NCBI GenBank assembly: GCA_033721955.1
Contig: JAWVZY010000038.1
Location: 1 to 7,050 of the forward strand
Direction of reading: 5' to 3'
Length of the DNA: 7,050 nucleotides
Source of the DNA: JAWVZY01 sp033721955
GTDB lineage: Bacteria > Patescibacteriota > Minisyncoccia > Spechtbacterales > 2-12-FULL-38-22
The translations under genes were made by a program, and so were the position numbers. Under the pieces are notes generated by a model. That model was not told the origin of the DNA. It saw nothing but the letters and a program-made list of their open reading frames with translations, and did no database searches. Below, in pieces: positions 4,502 to 7,050 of the stretch; within the stretch, counting starts at the first letter, position 1; each line of letters starts with the position of its first letter.

Positions 4502-6118
4502 TTAATTCGGCCCTTCCCGCACTGAAACCCGCCTTCCTCCCGCATATGAAAGAGAGCTGTCAGTAGTTGATACAAACGTAATCCCCTCTCCCGCGGCAAC
4601 ATCATATCCTCCCTGCCACCACTGCTCAAACATTTTTTCAGCACCTGCCAAAGTGCCATCTGTATTATATATTCTTATATCCGCCCCTCCATTTTTTGCA
4701 GGTGAAGTTATTATTTGTATGCTGGTGGCAGTATCTGAAATTGGCCTGCCGTACTGATCATAAATATCATCCGGTTCGGGTTCATCATCATTATTCCACC
4801 AATCATCCCACCAATTACTGCCTCCATCATCATCGTCACTATTGTGGCTTAACATAGTTCTAAAACTGCCCGAAGCTCCTATATCGCCCGCGCTAACCCG
4901 TACTCCGCCAAGAAATCCCTCATCATAAGCATAAAAATCTTCCTGCAATTGCCCGCCTGTATTAAATATCTTTACATGAGGGCCTCCTCCCGGGCCCGCA
5001 CCCGTTATTATAAAGCCGTCCTGAGAAGAAGAGCCATCAGAGGCACTTACATCAACACCTCCTCTAAATTCTGCCCCATAGGCAAAAAATCCATCGCCCA
5101 AAGGAGTGCCGTCGCTATCAAACACCCTCACATGAGGACCTCCTCCCGGACCTGCACCCGTTATTATCTCATCACGCCCATCATTATCTATATCAGCTGC
5201 AGCCACATTAACACCCCCTGTGAACTCAGGGATATATGCAAAAAATCCCTCAACCTGATATGGCGTACCATCTGCATTAAATATTTTTACATGAGGGCCT
5301 CCTCCCGGGCCCGCACCTGTTATTATTTCATCAATACCATCACCATCCAAATCTCCCGCAGCTACATCAACCCCTCCCGAAAAACTCTCTATATAAGCAT
5401 AGAAACTTCCCAATTTTTTTCCATCGCGCGTCATCATTCGCACATGAGGTGCGCCTCCCGGGCCGGCGCCAACAACAAACTCATGGCTGTTTAATCTGTC
5501 AAAATTACCATATGCAATAGAAGCTCCCCCATTAAACTCGCCAAAAGGAAGAAGTTCATTATCCTGCTTAGGAGCTGCCGCGGGTACATCTACTTCCCTT
5601 GCGGCCTGCAAGCTGGGGTAAGGATTTATTACATCGCGACCGTCATGTATTTCAAAATGCAAATGCGCGGGAGTGCTTTCGGCATTTCCACTATCCCCCA
5701 TCCAGCCAATAAGCTGTCCCGCTGAAACCTCATTACCCCTTTCCATATAAGGAGCATAAATATCCATAAAGCTTCCCATGCCATCATCGGTTCCGGGAGT
5801 GTCATTATTCATATGAAGGTACCAATAAGAGTAACCGTTATTAGCGCGCAATATAACTGCGGTACCCCATGATGCCTCGGGATAATTTACCCGGCGCACA
5901 GTGCCGTCTGCAGCCGCTATCAAAGGCAACATCTTTTCTCCTAATATATCTATACCCTCATGGCTGCGTGTTCCCCCGCCCCTTGGATCACCAAAATCAT
6001 CTCTGTAATAAACAGAGTCACTATCAAGTACGGGAAAGATAATATCTGCTGTCTGCCCTAAAACTCCCAAGGGAAAGGCGAAGGCAAACAAAAACAATAA
6101 TATGAATATTTTTTTCAT
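4502..6118 (-). CDS. secreted M23 (LytM-type) peptidase fused to an FG-GAP beta-propeller
   Basis: Exported 538-residue protein. Seen in order: a signal peptide (MKKIF plus hydrophobic core, likely cut after about Gly21); an M23 zinc endopeptidase domain (about 26-168), with HxxxD at His53/Asp57, YLH at His102 and HLH at 152-154, so Zn ligands should be His53, Asp57 and His154, with His102 and His152 catalytic by comparison with LytM; an Ala/Pro linker (about 169-190); then five to six propeller units of 51-54 residues from about 196. Units carry GAGPGGGPHV (or GAGPGGAPHV in the first) and end in a 'FAY..EFxGG' stretch. Ca2+-type loops DLDGDG (257-262) and DIDNDG (309-314) occur in units two and three. 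Unit five is broken by an Asp/Trp-rich insert. The enzyme should cut peptidoglycan cross-links outside the membrane, with the propeller for adhesion or anchoring (inference). There is no cysteine and no sorting motif. The upstream gene ends 51 bases before it. Confidence 0.92.
   Translation of the reverse strand: MKKIFILLFLFAFAFPLGVLGQTADIIFPVLDSDSVYYRDDFGDPRGGGTRSHEGIDILGEKMLPLIAAADGTVRRVNYPEASWGTAVILRANNGYSYWYLHMNNDTPGTDDGMGSFMDIYAPYMERGNEVSAGQLIGWMGDSGNAESTPAHLHFEIHDGRDVINPYPSLQAAREVDVPAAAPKQDNELLPFGEFNGGASIAYGNFDRLNSHEFVVGAGPGGAPHVRMMTRDGKKLGSFYAYIESFSGGVDVAAGDLDGDGIDEIITGAGPGGGPHVKIFNADGTPYQVEGFFAYIPEFTGGVNVAAADIDNDGRDEIITGAGPGGGPHVRVFDSDGTPLGDGFFAYGAEFRGGVDVSASDGSSSQDGFIITGAGPGGGPHVKIFNTGGQLQEDFYAYDEGFLGGVRVSAGDIGASGSFRTMLSHNSDDDDGGSNWWDDWWNNDDEPEPDDIYDQYGRPISDTATSIQIITSPAKNGGADIRIYNTDGTLAGAEKMFEQWWQGGYDVAAGEGITFVSTTDSSLSYAGGRRVSVREGPN
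4766..4840 (-). other. Asp/Trp/Asn-rich low-complexity insert in the fifth propeller unit
   Basis: Residues 427-451 of the peptidase-propeller protein are almost only Asp, Trp, Asn, Glu, Gly, Ser and Pro: four consecutive Asp, then WWDDWW, then NNDDEPEPDD. The insert sits where the GAGPGGGPHV core would be expected. Afterwards the propeller resumes with IQIITSPAKNGGADIRIYN. It is a probable flexible, acidic surface loop with possible Ca2+ binding. Confidence 0.7.
4904..5533 (-). repeat. tandem coding repeat (four FG-GAP units, 153-159 bases each)
   Basis: The plus-strand landmark acatgagg recurs at 4974, 5130, 5289 and 5442, spaced 156, 159 and 153 bases and always in frame. The flanking GC-rich core (gcctcctcccgggcccgcacc, coding GAGPGGGPHV) is nearly identical at the first and third sites, somewhat changed at the second and most changed at the fourth. 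These are units one to four of the propeller (residues 196-405). The conserved DNA suggests recent duplication or exchange between units. Confidence 0.85.
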
Positions 6119-6169
6119 CTCTATATATTAAAACGTATAAAGAAAGGGTTTCTTACATTAGAACTATCT

Positions 6170-7050
6170 TTATATTTCCTCATAACCGGGAAAGTAATCG
6201 GTTTTAATGTTTTTATCTTTAACACCTATACCGGTAAGTATTTTTTCTGTTGAACGCACCATAGGGTCAGGGCCCGATACATAAAATATCCTCTCATTGT
6301 AATCGGGGAATATTTCTTTTATAAGTTTAGCATTTACACGCCGGGTTGATCTGTTATAGCTAATTTCTGCATTTTTAAAAGTATCTTCAAATACAAATTC
6401 TTTTTCGCTGTCTGCAAAATAAAGTATACCGATATCTGGCGACATATTACTCTCTTCCATATCTTTTACCATGCTGCGAAATGGTGTAATGCCAATACCT
6501 CCTGCAATAAAAGCAAATTTTTTATCTTCAGAAGCATCCTGTATAACAAAATCCCCCTGAGGTCCTAAAATACTCACAGAATCACCCGGCTCTAAATTCA
6601 ATAACTTATTCTTAAACGTACTTGGCTGTTGCGGTACTTTAGCGCTTATTAAAACATTTTTCTCTCCGGGAAATGAAGCAATAGTAAAGTAACGCCGTAT
6701 TCCACGGCTGTCGGGATTTTTATGATAAACCGTCCATTCAAAAAACTGGCCCGGAGTAAATTCTAAAGTTTTGCGGGGCTTGAACCAAAAATTATAAATA
6801 CCCGGAGCAATTTCTTTTTTTTCAATAAATTCCAAAATATATCTTTTATCTCTATAGATTGCCCATACAAAAACATTGCCTATAAGCAGAGACGCCTCAA
6901 GCGTATATGGAGCAGAAATATAGTTTTGACCCAACGCCAAAATAACTGCCACAAAAATGCCGTAGATAATTCGCCTCTTATGAGTTTTGGGAGCGGTCTG
7001 GGGCTCGGGCAACATAATAGCTGTAAAATAAAGTATAGGCGAAAATAAAA
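6170..7050 (-). CDS. NqrB/RnfD-like membrane domain fused to FNR-type flavin reductase, N-terminus beyond the window edge
   Basis: The C-terminal 292 residues are visible. The frame is open to base 7050, so ATG 7015, which lacks a ribosome site, is probably internal. Residue numbers count from that Met. Membrane part: upstream codons read LFSPILYFTAI, joining LPEPQTAPKTHKRR, like the 'EPxTxP' loop before the last helices of NqrB/RnfD; helices lie at about 16-31 and 39-53. Reductase part: flavin-binding FTPGQF (86-91) and RRYFTIAS (107-114, RxFT in place of RxYS), GPQGDF (151-156), pyridine-nucleotide motif AGGIGITPFRSM (171-182), YVSGPDPMV (245-253) and the C-terminal TDYFPGYEE. It should move electrons between NAD(P)H and a membrane carrier through FAD. 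If the missing part has the NqrB/RnfD FMN site, this is a one-chain version of the NqrF-NqrB route (inference). There is no 2Fe-2S cysteine cluster in view. It is first in a possible run with the peptidase and phosphatase genes. Confidence 0.88.
   Translation of the reverse strand, partial: LFSPILYFTAIMLPEPQTAPKTHKRRIIYGIFVAVILALGQNYISAPYTLEASLLIGNVFVWAIYRDKRYILEFIEKKEIAPGIYNFWFKPRKTLEFTPGQFFEWTVYHKNPDSRGIRRYFTIASFPGEKNVLISAKVPQQPSTFKNKLLNLEPGDSVSILGPQGDFVIQDASEDKKFAFIAGGIGITPFRSMVKDMEESNMSPDIGILYFADSEKEFVFEDTFKNAEISYNRSTRRVNAKLIKEIFPDYNERIFYVSGPDPMVRSTEKILTGIGVKDKNIKTDYFPGYEEI

Noticed and set aside
4949..5494. Plus-strand open frame of 181 codons with internal repeats
   Set aside because: It is the antisense of the propeller repeats. 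Its apparent repeats come from the coding strand, and its composition (Arg/Tyr/Ser/His-rich) fits no real protein.
4904..5533. CRISPR array or non-coding satellite
   Set aside because: The periodicity is 153-159 bases in frame, and the units translate to FG-GAP blades inside one gene.
6140..6154. Hairpin aagaaa-ggg-tttctt after the reductase gene as a terminator
   Set aside because: The stem is 6 bp, nearly all A-T, with a three-base loop and no proper T-run, so it is too weak to call.
6170..7015. A 281-residue reductase starting at ATG 7015
   Set aside because: The same frame is open to the window edge, the upstream codons fit the NqrB/RnfD membrane loop, and the ATG has no ribosome site. 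It is treated as internal.
1..7050. UGA-recoded genetic code (as in some CPR groups)
   Set aside because: All genes read through at full length under the standard code, with no in-frame TGA breaking a family match.
1..7050. tRNA, rRNA or known riboswitch
   Set aside because: No cloverleaf, rRNA-like or riboswitch-like segment was recognised. The gaps are short, and the only long one (1756-1980) is AT-rich without such structure.

Overview
The window is a moderately AT-rich bacterial segment holding seven protein genes and no RNA gene, mobile element or CRISPR array that I can recognise. The best guess for the source is a Patescibacteria/CPR lineage, perhaps Parcubacteria-like. The grounds are the GAGPGGGPHV-type FG-GAP repeats behind a peptidase domain, a fused NqrB/RnfD-like membrane segment plus FNR reductase, and a VKOR that appears to lead into a thioredoxin-like domain. 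This rests on remembered family patterns, not on a search. All reading frames are intact under the standard code, and the visible stops are TAA or TAG.

Layout, left to right. (1) 1-540, minus: a VKOR-family disulfide-generating membrane protein that runs off the left edge. (2) 587-1012, minus: a small stand-alone voltage-sensor-domain protein with six S4 arginines at exact i+3 spacing and no pore domain. (3) 1102-1755, minus: an unrecognised protein with two membrane segments, closed by a clear intrinsic terminator at 1039-1078. (4) 1756-1980: the only divergent intergenic region, AT-rich, with two small palindromes. (5) 1981-3786, plus: a CPA1-type Na+/H+ antiporter with a C-terminal RCK-like domain. 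It ends in a two-way terminator shared with the convergent gene. (6) 3831-4439, minus: a HAD phosphatase of the ThrH type. (7) 4502-6118, minus: a secreted M23 (LytM-type) peptidase with an FG-GAP beta-propeller. (8) 6170 to beyond 7050, minus: the C-terminal part of an NqrB/RnfD-FNR fusion oxidoreductase. Its true start lies outside the window; the ATG at 7015 is internal to a frame that stays open to the edge.

The set is mostly cell-envelope biology. It covers disulfide formation, voltage sensing, cation/proton exchange, peptidoglycan hydrolysis and membrane-linked flavin electron transfer. The genes at 3831-7050 share a strand with gaps of about 50-60 bases and could be one transcription unit, although a weak hairpin precedes the phosphatase. 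The genes at 1-1012 are separated by 46 bases and are probably co-transcribed. Clear Shine-Dalgarno sequences are scarce, and several starts have a -10-like hexamer only 6-11 bases upstream, which hints at short or absent leaders. The most unusual items are the pore-less voltage sensor and the one-chain NqrB/RnfD-FNR fusion.
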